This document shows positions 1 through 7,059 of a DNA stretch of 64,000 nt, in pieces. The stretch's first letter is position 1. Each line of letters starts with the position of its first letter. Source of the stretch: Geoalkalibacter halelectricus (GTDB lineage Bacteria; Desulfobacterota; Desulfuromonadia; Desulfuromonadales; Geoalkalibacteraceae). The notes under the pieces were generated by a model, which worked only from the letters and a program-made list of their open reading frames with translations, made no database searches and had not been told where the DNA came from. The position numbers and the translations under genes were made by a program. The stretch lies in assembly GCF_025263685.1 (NCBI RefSeq), contig NZ_CP092109.1:1291001-1355000 (forward strand). The letters run 5' to 3'.

Positions 1-2
1 AA

Positions 3-134
3 GACGAAGAGGCGGGCGAAATGGCCGATTGGGGCCCATCCATGGAAATTCCCGGCGCCACGGCCGCCGGCAGCCAGCTGTTTTCCTTCCTCAAAAAAAA
101 AGTCCTGAACGCATCATCGAACCCCACAACCTAG
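3..134 (+). CDS. Metal-chelatase AAA+ subunit, C-terminal end of the 0-frame product (partial)
   Basis: The reading frame enters from the left edge and ends at the TAG at 132-134. It encodes an acidic stretch and then SQLFSFLKKK, after which eleven residues lead to the stop. The -1 frame continues from the same point into a clear ChlD/BchD VWA domain, so this is read as the tail of the ChlI-like AAA+ half of a chlD-type gene. If the ribosome does not slip at the A9 run, a protein lacking the VWA domain is made, equivalent to a small chelatase subunit. The AAA+ core lies outside the window, so the identity rests on the downstream domain. An ordinary frameshift mutation or a homopolymer sequencing error would look the same. 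Confidence 0.6.
   Translation, partial: DEEAGEMADWGPSMEIPGATAAGSQLFSFLKKKVLNASSNPTT
93..101 (+). promoter_or_regulatory. A9 slippery run, candidate -1 programmed frameshift site in chlD
   Basis: Nine consecutive A residues lie at the point where the 0-frame (stop at 132-134) meets the -1 frame that runs open to 934. A one-base backward slip on AAA-AAA-AAA joins the AAA+ tail to the VWA domain. Programmed frameshifting in single chlD genes, giving two chelatase subunits from one gene, is a described phenomenon; its operation here is inferred from position only. Confidence 0.55.
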
Positions 135-934
135 CCCTGCCGGAACTTGGCACTGTCGCCCCCAGGCTGCGCACCCAACGTGGGGCTGGACGGCGTTTGA
201 GCAGCACGGGTCGCAGCGGCGGTGTATTGCGCACCGTGCCGGCCGGCCAGGGCGGCGCGCACGAACTCGCCGTCGGGCGCACGCTGCGCACCGCCGCAAG
301 CCGCGGTGCAGGACAACTTCGCGTGCGTGCCGAGGATGTCCATCGCACCATTCGCCGCCAACGACAGGAAACCCTGGTGGTCTTTCTCGTGGATGCTTCC
401 GATTCCATGGGGGAGGGTACGACTGCGCGTATCGCATTGGCCAAGGGAGCGGTCTTATCCCTATTGCGCCGCGCCTACTTGAGCCGCGACCGGGTTGCGC
501 TCATCACCTTTCGCGATCAGGGCGCCCAGGTGCTACTGCCTCCCACCCGCAGCGGAATCTTGGCGCGTGAGCGATTGCGGCGGCTGGCCATCGGCGGGGC
601 AACCCCCTTGGCGGCTGGGTTTTTCAGCGCGCGACGGCTGATTGCCCAGGAACGCCGGCGCGACCCGGGCCTTGGAGCACTGTTGGTGGTCTTTTCGGAT
701 GGCGAAGCCAATGTGCCGCGCGTGCGCGGTGCCGACCTGCGTCGCGAGGTTCTCACCGAGGCGCGGGCACTGCGTCACGAACAGACGACGGTGGTGTTGT
801 TTGATACGGGGGCGCGCAGCAGGGACAATCTGCTGCCGGACATCAGTACGGCTTTGAATGCCCCCTGTCATCGTTTGTTGACGGACAAGCTCGATCGTCT
901 GGTGCAACTCATCGAAGAACAGATGAGGCGCTGA
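101..934 (+). CDS. Metal-chelatase D-type VWA domain, read after the -1 frameshift
   Basis: This is the C-terminal half of a magnesium/cobalt chelatase D subunit (ChlD/BchD type). After an Arg-rich linker and the TLRTAASRGAG region it carries a von Willebrand factor A domain: the MIDAS motif DASDSM, then AKGAVLSLLRRAYLSRDRVA, LLPPTRS, GGATPLAAG and LLVVFSDGEAN, which follow the BchD pattern closely. D subunits work with a ChlI AAA+ ATPase and a large ChlH/CobN-type subunit to insert a metal into a tetrapyrrole. A B12-related cobalt chelatase role seems likelier than chlorophyll synthesis in this organism, but no chelatase large subunit is in the window. There is no good start codon of its own: the apparent TTG at 29 lies out of frame with the acidic upstream protein, which supports expression by frameshifting. 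Confidence 0.8.
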   Translation, partial: SPERIIEPHNLALPELGTVAPRLRTQRGAGRRLSSTGRSGGVLRTVPAGQGGAHELAVGRTLRTAASRGAGQLRVRAEDVHRTIRRQRQETLVVFLVDASDSMGEGTTARIALAKGAVLSLLRRAYLSRDRVALITFRDQGAQVLLPPTRSGILARERLRRLAIGGATPLAAGFFSARRLIAQERRRDPGLGALLVVFSDGEANVPRVRGADLRREVLTEARALRHEQTTVVLFDTGARSRDNLLPDISTALNAPCHRLLTDKLDRLVQLIEEQMRR

Positions 935-968
935 AAAGTTTCCCCATCTCGCCTTCGCCTCCCTTTAC

Positions 969-3077
969 TCACCCATAAAACCTTTCCCGATTCCGCAGCC
1001 AGTCCGCTGGTGCGAAACGGCTGCCGTGTTCGGCGGCCAGGTTCTCCAGTTCCGCGACCAGCGTCGGCAGGCCCAGGCTGTCGGCCCAGCGGCACGGTCC
1101 TCCGAGAAACGGTGGAAAGCCGGTGCCGAAGATCATGCCGGTATCCACGTCCTCCGGTGCGCCTACCACCCCCTCTTCCAGGCAGCGTGCGGCTTCGTTG
1201 ACCATCAACAGCAGCATGCGGCGCAGGTCGGCGCGGCGGGCCGAACGGGAGTCGACCGGCAGCCCGAGGTGGTCGGCCAGATCCTGGTTGCGCCCGATCT
1301 CGTGGTCGTTCTGATAGCGGTAGAAGCCGCGCCCGGCCTTGCGGCCCAGATGCCGATGGCCGGCGGCGCGTTCCAGCAGGGAACTTTTTTCCACATAAGC
1401 AAAGGCGCCGCTCAGGGTCGCGCCCACGTCGGCGGCGATGTCCAGGCCGACTTCATCCAGCAGGCGAAAGGGGCCCATGGGCAGGCCGAAACTGGTGGCG
1501 CGCACATCCAATGAAAGCCAATCCACCCCGCTTTCCACGATCAGACAGGCTTCATTGAGAAACGCCATGAGCAAGCGGTTGACAAGAAATCCCGGGCGGT
1601 CGGCGACGACGATGGGCGTTTTGCCGAGGTTGAGCGCCGCGGCGAAGAGCGTCGCCAGGGTCTGCTCCGAGGTGTCCGCGCCGCGAATCACCTCGACCAG
1701 GGGCATTTTCTCGGCGGGGTTGAAGAAGTGCAGGCCGCCGATGTTGGCGGGGCGCTGGGCGCTTTTTTGCAGCTCGCTCACCGACAGCGCCGAGGTGTTG
1801 GTGACAAAGAGCGCCTTCTCCGACAAAAGCGGCTCGAGTTCGGCGAGCACCTTCTGCTTGACCGGTATTTTCTCCACCACCGCTTCGATGACCAGGTCCG
1901 AGCCGGTCAGATCCTCCGCCAGGGTGGTGCCCCAGAGGCGCGCCATTTTTTCCGCCACCGCCTCGGCAGTCTGGTGGCGTTTGGCGGCCTGGCGCTCAAA
2001 ACCGGCGCGTATCTGAGCCAACGCCTGATCGACGATCTCCTGCTGCAGATCTCGAATCACCACGACCATGCCGCGCTGCGCGAACAGACCGGCGATGCCG
2101 CGGCCCATAACGCCGCCGCCGATGACTGCCACCCGCTCGATGGCAAGTGGCTCGGCATCGAGGCCCGGGGCCTTTTTGGCGCGCTGGTTAAGTTCAAACA
2201 CCCGGATGAGGTTTTTGCACACCGGGGTGAGCAGGATCTTGCCCAACTCTCGGGCCTCGATCTCCAGGCCGGTCTCCAGGGTTTCGCGCAACCCGGCGCG
2301 AACCACCTCCAGGGCCTGATAGGGCGCGGGGTAATGGGAGCCGCTGCGTGCGCGAATCCTTTTCTCCGCCTGGTGGAAGAGCAGGGCGCGCCCGAAGGGA
2401 TTTTTTTCCAGCAGCCAGTGGCGCAACCCGGAGGATTTGCGCCGCCGCTTCTTGAGGATGTCGCGGGGATCGCGAACCGCCTGTCGGGCCAGGCTTTCCG
2501 CGGCCTGGTCCAGATCCTGTCCCGGCGCGCATTCATCGGCCAGGCCCAGGTTGAGGGCCTCAATCCCCGAAACGGTGCGCCCGGTGAGGATCATCTCCAG
2601 GGATTTTTCCAGGGAAATCAGCCGCGGCAGGCGCTGCGTGCCGCCAAAGCCGGGAAACAGGCCCAGCTTGATTTCCGGCAGGGCGATGGAGGCCGTCTCG
2701 CTCACCACTCGATAGTGACAGGCCAGGATGAATTCGGTTCCGCCGCCCAGGCAGTGTCCATGGACAGCGGCCACCACCGGAATCGGCAGGCGCGCCCAGG
2801 TTTCGAAAATCCGCTGTCCCTCCCGCGCCAGGCGTTCTCCCTCGGCGGCCTCGGTGACCGCGGCGATCTGGCGGATATCGGCCCCGGCGATGAAACCGGC
2901 TTTTTTTTCGCTGACCACCACGACGGCGCGCACCCGGTTGTCGGAGTTCAGGTGTCCGGCCGTCTCCTCGAGTTCCGCCAGGAATTCGCCGTTGAGGATG
3001 TTGACGCGACTGTCGCCGGCATCAATGGCCACGCGCGCGATGCCGTCGCTCAGGGTATAGGAGACAAACTCGCCCAT
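969..3077 (-). CDS. fadJ: Fatty-acid oxidation multifunctional protein (enoyl-CoA hydratase / 3-hydroxyacyl-CoA dehydrogenase)
   Basis: A 702-residue FadJ/FadB-type protein catalysing hydration of enoyl-CoA and NAD-dependent oxidation of 3-hydroxyacyl-CoA in the cytoplasm. Residues 1-190 form the crotonase fold, with the oxyanion motif FIAGADI, GHCLGGGTEF and LPEIKLGLFPGFGGTQRLPR holding the two catalytic glutamates. From about residue 315 comes the dehydrogenase: Rossmann motif VAVIGGGVMGRGIA, then GLHFFNPAEKMPLVEVI with the catalytic His, then two C-terminal helical domains. The length is close to E. coli FadJ. The ATG at 3077 follows AGGAGG at good distance. No thiolase partner is adjacent; the gene is monocistronic and convergent with the chelatase gene. 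The fadJ symbol is by similarity; FadB is the alternative. Confidence 0.93.
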   Translation of the reverse strand: MGEFVSYTLSDGIARVAIDAGDSRVNILNGEFLAELEETAGHLNSDNRVRAVVVVSEKKAGFIAGADIRQIAAVTEAAEGERLAREGQRIFETWARLPIPVVAAVHGHCLGGGTEFILACHYRVVSETASIALPEIKLGLFPGFGGTQRLPRLISLEKSLEMILTGRTVSGIEALNLGLADECAPGQDLDQAAESLARQAVRDPRDILKKRRRKSSGLRHWLLEKNPFGRALLFHQAEKRIRARSGSHYPAPYQALEVVRAGLRETLETGLEIEARELGKILLTPVCKNLIRVFELNQRAKKAPGLDAEPLAIERVAVIGGGVMGRGIAGLFAQRGMVVVIRDLQQEIVDQALAQIRAGFERQAAKRHQTAEAVAEKMARLWGTTLAEDLTGSDLVIEAVVEKIPVKQKVLAELEPLLSEKALFVTNTSALSVSELQKSAQRPANIGGLHFFNPAEKMPLVEVIRGADTSEQTLATLFAAALNLGKTPIVVADRPGFLVNRLLMAFLNEACLIVESGVDWLSLDVRATSFGLPMGPFRLLDEVGLDIAADVGATLSGAFAYVEKSSLLERAAGHRHLGRKAGRGFYRYQNDHEIGRNQDLADHLGLPVDSRSARRADLRRMLLLMVNEAARCLEEGVVGAPEDVDTGMIFGTGFPPFLGGPCRWADSLGLPTLVAELENLAAEHGSRFAPADWLRNRERFYG

Positions 3078-3161
3078 GCCTTCCTCCTGATCCTGCCATG
3101 GATAATTAGGGGGCGCTTTTGATCGCGCCCGGGACTGAAGCGTGACGTTTTATTTTGCTAA

Positions 3162-3189
3162 ATAATATCGCGCTCTTTTCCCAGGGCAA
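3162..3189 (-). promoter_or_regulatory. Predicted sigma70 promoter of the FadJ-like gene
   Basis: On the minus strand, TTGCCC (plus coordinates 3184-3189) and TATTAT (3162-3167) are separated by 16 bases, about 85 bases upstream of the ATG at 3077. Read by eye; no start site data. Confidence 0.5.
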
Positions 3190-3215
3190 GAAAGTAAATG
3201 CCCGGATCGGCGCCC

Positions 3216-3380
3216 TAGTGTCCCGTGCGGTTAGTCATGTTGAATAATTCTGAGATATTTTTGGTGTTGCCAAGGCGTCGCCAACGCAGGCCTAGCCGTG
3301 AGCTAAGTCAAGTTGGCGCAACGCAGGCAGCGCCAAAAATTGCCGGAATTAGAAGACAGGACTAACCGCACGGGGCACTA
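3216..3380. mobile_element. MITE-like element with long terminal inverted repeats and flanking TA
   Basis: Two imperfect inverted repeats of about 55 bp bound a 165-bp segment. The outer 20 bases are nearly identical: ctagtgtcccgtgcggttag at the left and its complement ctagtgccccgtgcggttag at the right, differing at one base. The arms continue with recognisable complementarity (atttttggtgttgcc against atttttggcgctgcc). A TA dinucleotide sits at each end (3216-3217, 3379-3380), as for Tc1/mariner or IS630-type target duplications. There is no transposase ORF inside, so it would be non-autonomous. It lies in the gap between divergent fadJ and the dehydrogenase operon. Confidence 0.7.
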
Positions 3381-3381
3381 G

Positions 3382-3409
3382 TTGCCAACCCTGGGTGAGT
3401 TGCTAACAT
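3382..3409 (+). promoter_or_regulatory. Predicted sigma70 promoter of the 2-oxo-acid dehydrogenase operon
   Basis: TTGCCA (3382-3387) and TAACAT (3404-3409) are 16 bases apart, directly abutting the right end of the MITE-like element. The predicted transcription start near 3416 would leave almost no leader for an ATG at 3419, and so favours the ATG at 3473 as the start of the first gene. Confidence 0.4.
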
Positions 3410-3472
3410 TGAGAGGCAATGAAAAGCCTAATTGATTCATCCACCTCGAGCGGGTTTGCGAAAGGGTCGATC

Positions 3473-4459
3473 ATGAAGGATAAAAAGGAAGCGACACAAC
3501 TTCAGACGCAGGAGCTGCTGGCCATGTATCGCGACATGGTGCGCATCCGCGAATTCGAGGAAGCCTGCCCCTCTCTGTACAGCCAGGGCAAGATGGGCGG
3601 TTTTCTGCATCTCTACAGCGGCCAGGAAGCGGTGGGCGTAGGGGTGGCACATGCCATTCACAAGGACGACTACATGATCGCAGCCTACCGCGAGCATGGG
3701 CTGATTCTGGCCAAGGGCACGCCGCCCGGTCCGGTCATGGCCGAGCTGTTCGGCAAGGCGACGGGAGTGAGTCGCGGCAAGGGCGGCTCCATGCACATGT
3801 TCGACCCCGAGCTGCGCTTCATGGGCGGCTACGGCATCGTGGGCGGCCATCTGCCCCTGGCGGTGGGCATGGGCTACGCCATCCAGTATCAGCAAAAGGA
3901 TGAAGTGGTGGTGTGCCTGTTCGGCGACGGCGCCACCAACCAGGGGGTGTTCCACGAGGCCATGAACCTTGCTGCCCTCTACCAGGTGCCGGTGGTGTTT
4001 GTCTGTGAAAACAACATGTACGGCATCGGCACCGCCGTGGGGCGCGCCAGCGCCGTCGAGCAGCTCTACAAAAAAAGCTGCGCCTATGAAACGCCCGGGG
4101 TCAAGGTCGACGGCATGGACGTGCTCAAGGTCTACGAAGAGGTGCGCCAGGCGGTGCACCGTGCCCGTGCCGGGGAGGGCCCCACCTACATCGAGGCGCT
4201 GACCTATCGCTTCCGCGGCCACTCCATTTCCGATCCCGGCACTTATCGCAGCGAGCAGGAGAAAAAGCTGTGGAAGGAGCGCGATCCCATTCCCAATTTC
4301 GGTCGCTGGCTGGTGGCCGAGGGCAAGGCCAGCGAGGACGAACTGAAAAAAATCGACGCCGAGGAGAAACAGCTCATTGAAGAGGCGATCCGCTTTGCCG
4401 AGGAAAGCCCCGATCCCGGCCCCGAGGAACTTTGGACCGATGTCTATGTACAATCCTGA
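3473..4459 (+). CDS. pdhA: Thiamine-dependent 2-oxo-acid dehydrogenase E1 alpha subunit (pyruvate or acetoin dehydrogenase type)
   Basis: The E1 alpha chain decarboxylates a 2-oxo acid (or cleaves acetoin) on thiamine diphosphate as an alpha2beta2 enzyme with the next gene. The family signature is clear: the YRDMVRIREFEE start, GGFLHLYSGQEAVGVG, RGKGGSMHMF, and the ThDP/Mg motif beginning GDGATNQG and closing with ENN about 30 residues later. From the ATG at 3473 (AAAGGG upstream) the protein has 328 residues, the usual length; an in-frame ATG at 3419 would add 18 residues but lies on top of the predicted start of transcription. First gene of an E1alpha-E1beta-E2 operon. Pyruvate and acetoin enzymes cannot be separated from this sequence, and no E3 gene is in the window. 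Confidence 0.9.
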   Translation: MKDKKEATQLQTQELLAMYRDMVRIREFEEACPSLYSQGKMGGFLHLYSGQEAVGVGVAHAIHKDDYMIAAYREHGLILAKGTPPGPVMAELFGKATGVSRGKGGSMHMFDPELRFMGGYGIVGGHLPLAVGMGYAIQYQQKDEVVVCLFGDGATNQGVFHEAMNLAALYQVPVVFVCENNMYGIGTAVGRASAVEQLYKKSCAYETPGVKVDGMDVLKVYEEVRQAVHRARAGEGPTYIEALTYRFRGHSISDPGTYRSEQEKKLWKERDPIPNFGRWLVAEGKASEDELKKIDAEEKQLIEEAIRFAEESPDPGPEELWTDVYVQS

Positions 4460-4498
4460 TGCATTGTCAGAAAACTTTTCTCCTCAAGGGAGTGCGCC

Positions 4499-5476
4499 AT
4501 GCCTTTAATCACCTGTCGTGATGCCATCAATCAAGCCCTGCGCGAAGAGATGGAGCGCGATCCCAACGTGCTCATCATGGGTGAGGACGTCGCCCTTTAT
4601 GAAGGATCGTTCAAGGTCACCAAGGGGCTGCTGGCCAAATTCGGCGAGAAGCGGGTCATCGACACGCCCATCTCCGAAGCCGGTTTCACCGGCATGGGCT
4701 GCGGTGCGGCCATGGTCGGCCTGCGGCCCATCGTCGAACTCATGACGGTCAATTTCGGCATCCTCGCCCTGGATCAAATCATGAACAACGTGGCGGTGAT
4801 CCGCTACATGTTCGGCGGCAAGGTCAAGGTGCCCCTCACCATCCGTTCGCCGGGCGGCGCGGGCAACCAGCTTGGCGCCCAGCACAGCCACTCCATCGAA
4901 GCCATGCTCATGCACTGTCCCGGCCTGCGCGTAGTGGTGCCCTCGGTGCCCGCCGATGCCAAGGGGTTGCTCAAGTCGGCGATCCGCTCCGACGATCCGG
5001 TGTTTTTCGTTGAGCACGAAGGGCTCTACGGCGTCAAGGGCGAGGTGCCCGAGGGCGAATACACCATCCCCCTGGGGGTAGCCGACGTCAAGCGCGCGGG
5101 CAAGGATGTGACGCTGATCTGCCTGTCGAAAATGGTCTATGTGTGTCTGGATGCGGCGGAAAAACTGGCCGAGGAGGGCATCGACGCCGAAGTGCTCGAT
5201 CTGCGCGGACTCAACCCCTTGGATGTGCCGGCAATTGTCGATTCGGTCACCAAGACCGGACGCGCCCTCACCGTCGAGGAGTGCTGGCTGACCGGCGGCT
5301 GGGGCGGCGAGATAGCCGCCGTCATCATGGAGCATGCCTTTGACGCACTGGCCGCACCGGTGCTGCGCGTGGCTTCGGCCGATGTGCCCATGCCCTACAA
5401 CAAGGCTCTGGAGCAGGCGGCGATCCCGGATGTCGGGCGGGTGATGGCACGCGTGCGCGAGGTGATGAAATATTAA
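4499..5476 (+). CDS. pdhB: 2-oxo-acid dehydrogenase E1 beta subunit
   Basis: This 325-residue E1 beta chain completes the thiamine-dependent heterotetramer with the gene 39 bases upstream. Seen in order: GEDVALYEGSFKVTKGLL, DTPISEAGFTGMGCGAAMVG with the glutamate expected to activate the thiamine ring, RSPGGAGNQLGAQHSHS, and the C-terminal transketolase domain with LRGLNPLD and VEECWLTGGWG. CAAGGGAG stands 8 bases before the ATG. The order and spacing point to co-transcription with E1 alpha and E2. The products would feed acetyl-CoA to central metabolism or acetoin catabolism. Confidence 0.92.
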   Translation: MPLITCRDAINQALREEMERDPNVLIMGEDVALYEGSFKVTKGLLAKFGEKRVIDTPISEAGFTGMGCGAAMVGLRPIVELMTVNFGILALDQIMNNVAVIRYMFGGKVKVPLTIRSPGGAGNQLGAQHSHSIEAMLMHCPGLRVVVPSVPADAKGLLKSAIRSDDPVFFVEHEGLYGVKGEVPEGEYTIPLGVADVKRAGKDVTLICLSKMVYVCLDAAEKLAEEGIDAEVLDLRGLNPLDVPAIVDSVTKTGRALTVEECWLTGGWGGEIAAVIMEHAFDALAAPVLRVASADVPMPYNKALEQAAIPDVGRVMARVREVMKY

Positions 5477-5591
5477 CCCGCCGAATGGTTCGGGACATTT
5501 CTGCCAAGGGCCGCATCAACCCATCCCTGGGGCGGCATGAACGCCCCAAACCATCCGGCTGGATATCCCGTTTTTCATCGAGGAGGATTTC

Positions 5592-6974
5592 ATGTCCCAG
5601 GAAATAAAAATGCCCAAACTCAGCGACACCATGGAAGAGGGAACCGTCCTTGAGTGGCGCATCAAGGAAGGGCAGAAGGTCAAAAAGGGCGACATCATCG
5701 CCGAGGTCGAAACGGACAAAGCCGCCATGGAGATGGAGGCTTTCGATGAAGGCGTGGTGAGCGCCATCAAAGTCAAGGAAGGCGAAACCGTGGCCGTCGG
5801 CACGGTGCTGGCACTCTTCGAAGGCGAAGGCGCCGAGGAAGCCGAGGACGCCGAAAAGGAACAACCCGAACCGAAAAAAACAGACGAAGAACCGTCCACC
5901 AAGTCCACCGAGTCCACCAAGTCCACGAAAGAAAAAGAAGAAAAAGAAGAGAAAGAAGAGAAAGAAGAGAAAGAAGAGAAAGAAGAGAAAGAAGAGAAAG
6001 AAGAGAAAGAAGAGAAAGAAAAGGGGGGCGGCGAGAAAAAGAGCCGCGCCGAACAGACCCCGGAAGAAGACACCGCGAGCCTGAAAAAACGCGTCTGGGA
6101 ACTGGCCGGGGTTTCCGCGCAAGCGCGCGAGCTGGCCGAGTCCAAGAATCTTGATCTCAGCCGGGTGCGCGGCAGCGGGCCGGGCGGGCGTATCGTGAGC
6201 GCCGATGTGGAGGAGTACCTGGCCTCCGGTGAGCGCGGGGAACGTCCTTCCGCCCCGTCGCGGCGCGCGGAGCGCCGCGAGTCCGGCGCTGCGCGCGGCA
6301 AGGGCGGCCCGGATCAGAAATCCGCCAGCCTGCGTAAGACCATCGCGCGCAAGATGACCGAAAGCTGGACCAGCACCCCGCATTTCTATGTGAGGGTGGT
6401 GGTGGATATGTCCGATGTCATGCGCTTTCACCGGCAGCTCGAACTTTCCGTCAACGATTTCATCCTCGCTGCCGCAGTGCGTGCCCTGGGTGAGCATCCC
6501 GAGGTCAACGCACGCTGGCAGGACGATGGCGTCAAACGCCTGGAGAAGATCAATCTCTCCTTGGCCGTGGCCGTCGACAAAGGGCTCTACAGCCCGGTGA
6601 TTCACGACTGCGCGCGTTTGTCCCTGCGTCAGATCGGCGCCAAAGCCCGCGAGCTGGCGCGCAGGGCCAAAGACGGCAAACTCTCTCAGGAGGATTTGAG
6701 CGAGGGCACCTTCACCGTCTCCAATATGGGCATGCTCGGCGTGGAGTCCTTCACCGCCATCATCACCGCACCCCAGGCGGCCGCTTTGGCGGTGGGAGCG
6801 GTGACGGACGAGGTGGTCGCTGACGCGCAAGGTGGAATTCAAGTCGTGCCGCGCCTGCGCCTGACCCTCTCCGCCGATCACCGGGTGCTCGACGGCGCCG
6901 ATGCCGCAGCCTTCCTCGATACCCTCAAGGGGTATCTGGAAGCGCCGGTGCGGTTGCTGGAGCAGGCGGATTGA
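5592..6974 (+). CDS. pdhC: Dihydrolipoamide acyltransferase E2 with a Glu/Lys-repeat linker
   Basis: The E2 core (460 residues) carries acyl groups on lipoyl-lysine and transfers them to CoA. Residues 1-80 are one lipoyl domain with the lipoylation motif ETDKAAME (Lys43). Residues 80-160 form a highly charged linker that includes a perfect repeat of Glu-Lys-Glu triplets (about 113-145) in place of the usual Ala/Pro linker. Residues 172-210 are the peripheral-subunit-binding domain ([20 protein letters not shown]), and the rest is the catalytic domain ending in [14 protein letters not shown] with the active-site His near 430. A GAGGA ribosome site precedes the ATG. It follows E1 beta by 115 bases that contain a small GC-rich hairpin. 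No E3 is encoded nearby, so a shared dihydrolipoamide dehydrogenase is inferred. Confidence 0.92.
   Translation: MSQEIKMPKLSDTMEEGTVLEWRIKEGQKVKKGDIIAEVETDKAAMEMEAFDEGVVSAIKVKEGETVAVGTVLALFEGEGAEEAEDAEKEQPEPKKTDEEPSTKSTESTKSTKEKEEKEEKEEKEEKEEKEEKEEKEEKEEKEKGGGEKKSRAEQTPEEDTASLKKRVWELAGVSAQARELAESKNLDLSRVRGSGPGGRIVSADVEEYLASGERGERPSAPSRRAERRESGAARGKGGPDQKSASLRKTIARKMTESWTSTPHFYVRVVVDMSDVMRFHRQLELSVNDFILAAAVRALGEHPEVNARWQDDGVKRLEKINLSLAVAVDKGLYSPVIHDCARLSLRQIGAKARELARRAKDGKLSQEDLSEGTFTVSNMGMLGVESFTAIITAPQAAALAVGAVTDEVVADAQGGIQVVPRLRLTLSADHRVLDGADAAAFLDTLKGYLEAPVRLLEQAD
5928..6026 (+). repeat. 9-bp tandem repeat (gagaaagaa unit) coding for the E2 linker
   Basis: About nine tandem copies of the 9-base unit gagaaagaa, preceded by variant units, give an uninterrupted EKE run in E2. 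The in-frame unit means copy-number change by slippage would lengthen or shorten the linker without breaking the gene. Confidence 0.9.
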
Positions 6975-6987
6975 AAATTTGCGTTTC

Positions 6988-7034
6988 GTAGGGGCGGACT
7001 GCGTCCGCCCGGGCGCACATCGGTGCGCCCCTAC
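6988..7034. repeat. REP-like intergenic palindromic element
   Basis: A palindromic block begins gtaggggcg and ends cgcccctac. Inside it are two shorter hairpins, ggcggactgcgtccgcc and gggcgcacatcggtgcgccc. It fills most of the gap between the E2 and Lon-like genes. A related shorter unit is at 13068-13093. It may also act as a transcription attenuator; there is no T tract. Confidence 0.65.
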
Positions 7035-7059
7035 CCCCACATGGAAATGGAATCTGCCT

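Noticed and set aside
29..934. Translation of the VWA protein from the TTG at position 29
   Set aside because: Its first 24 codons overlap an acidic, well-formed frame that reads to the A9 run; the join is better explained by frameshifting.
1728..3122. Long open frame on the plus strand opposite the FadJ-like gene (464 codons)
   Set aside because: It is an antisense shadow of a high-GC coding region with no recognisable domains.
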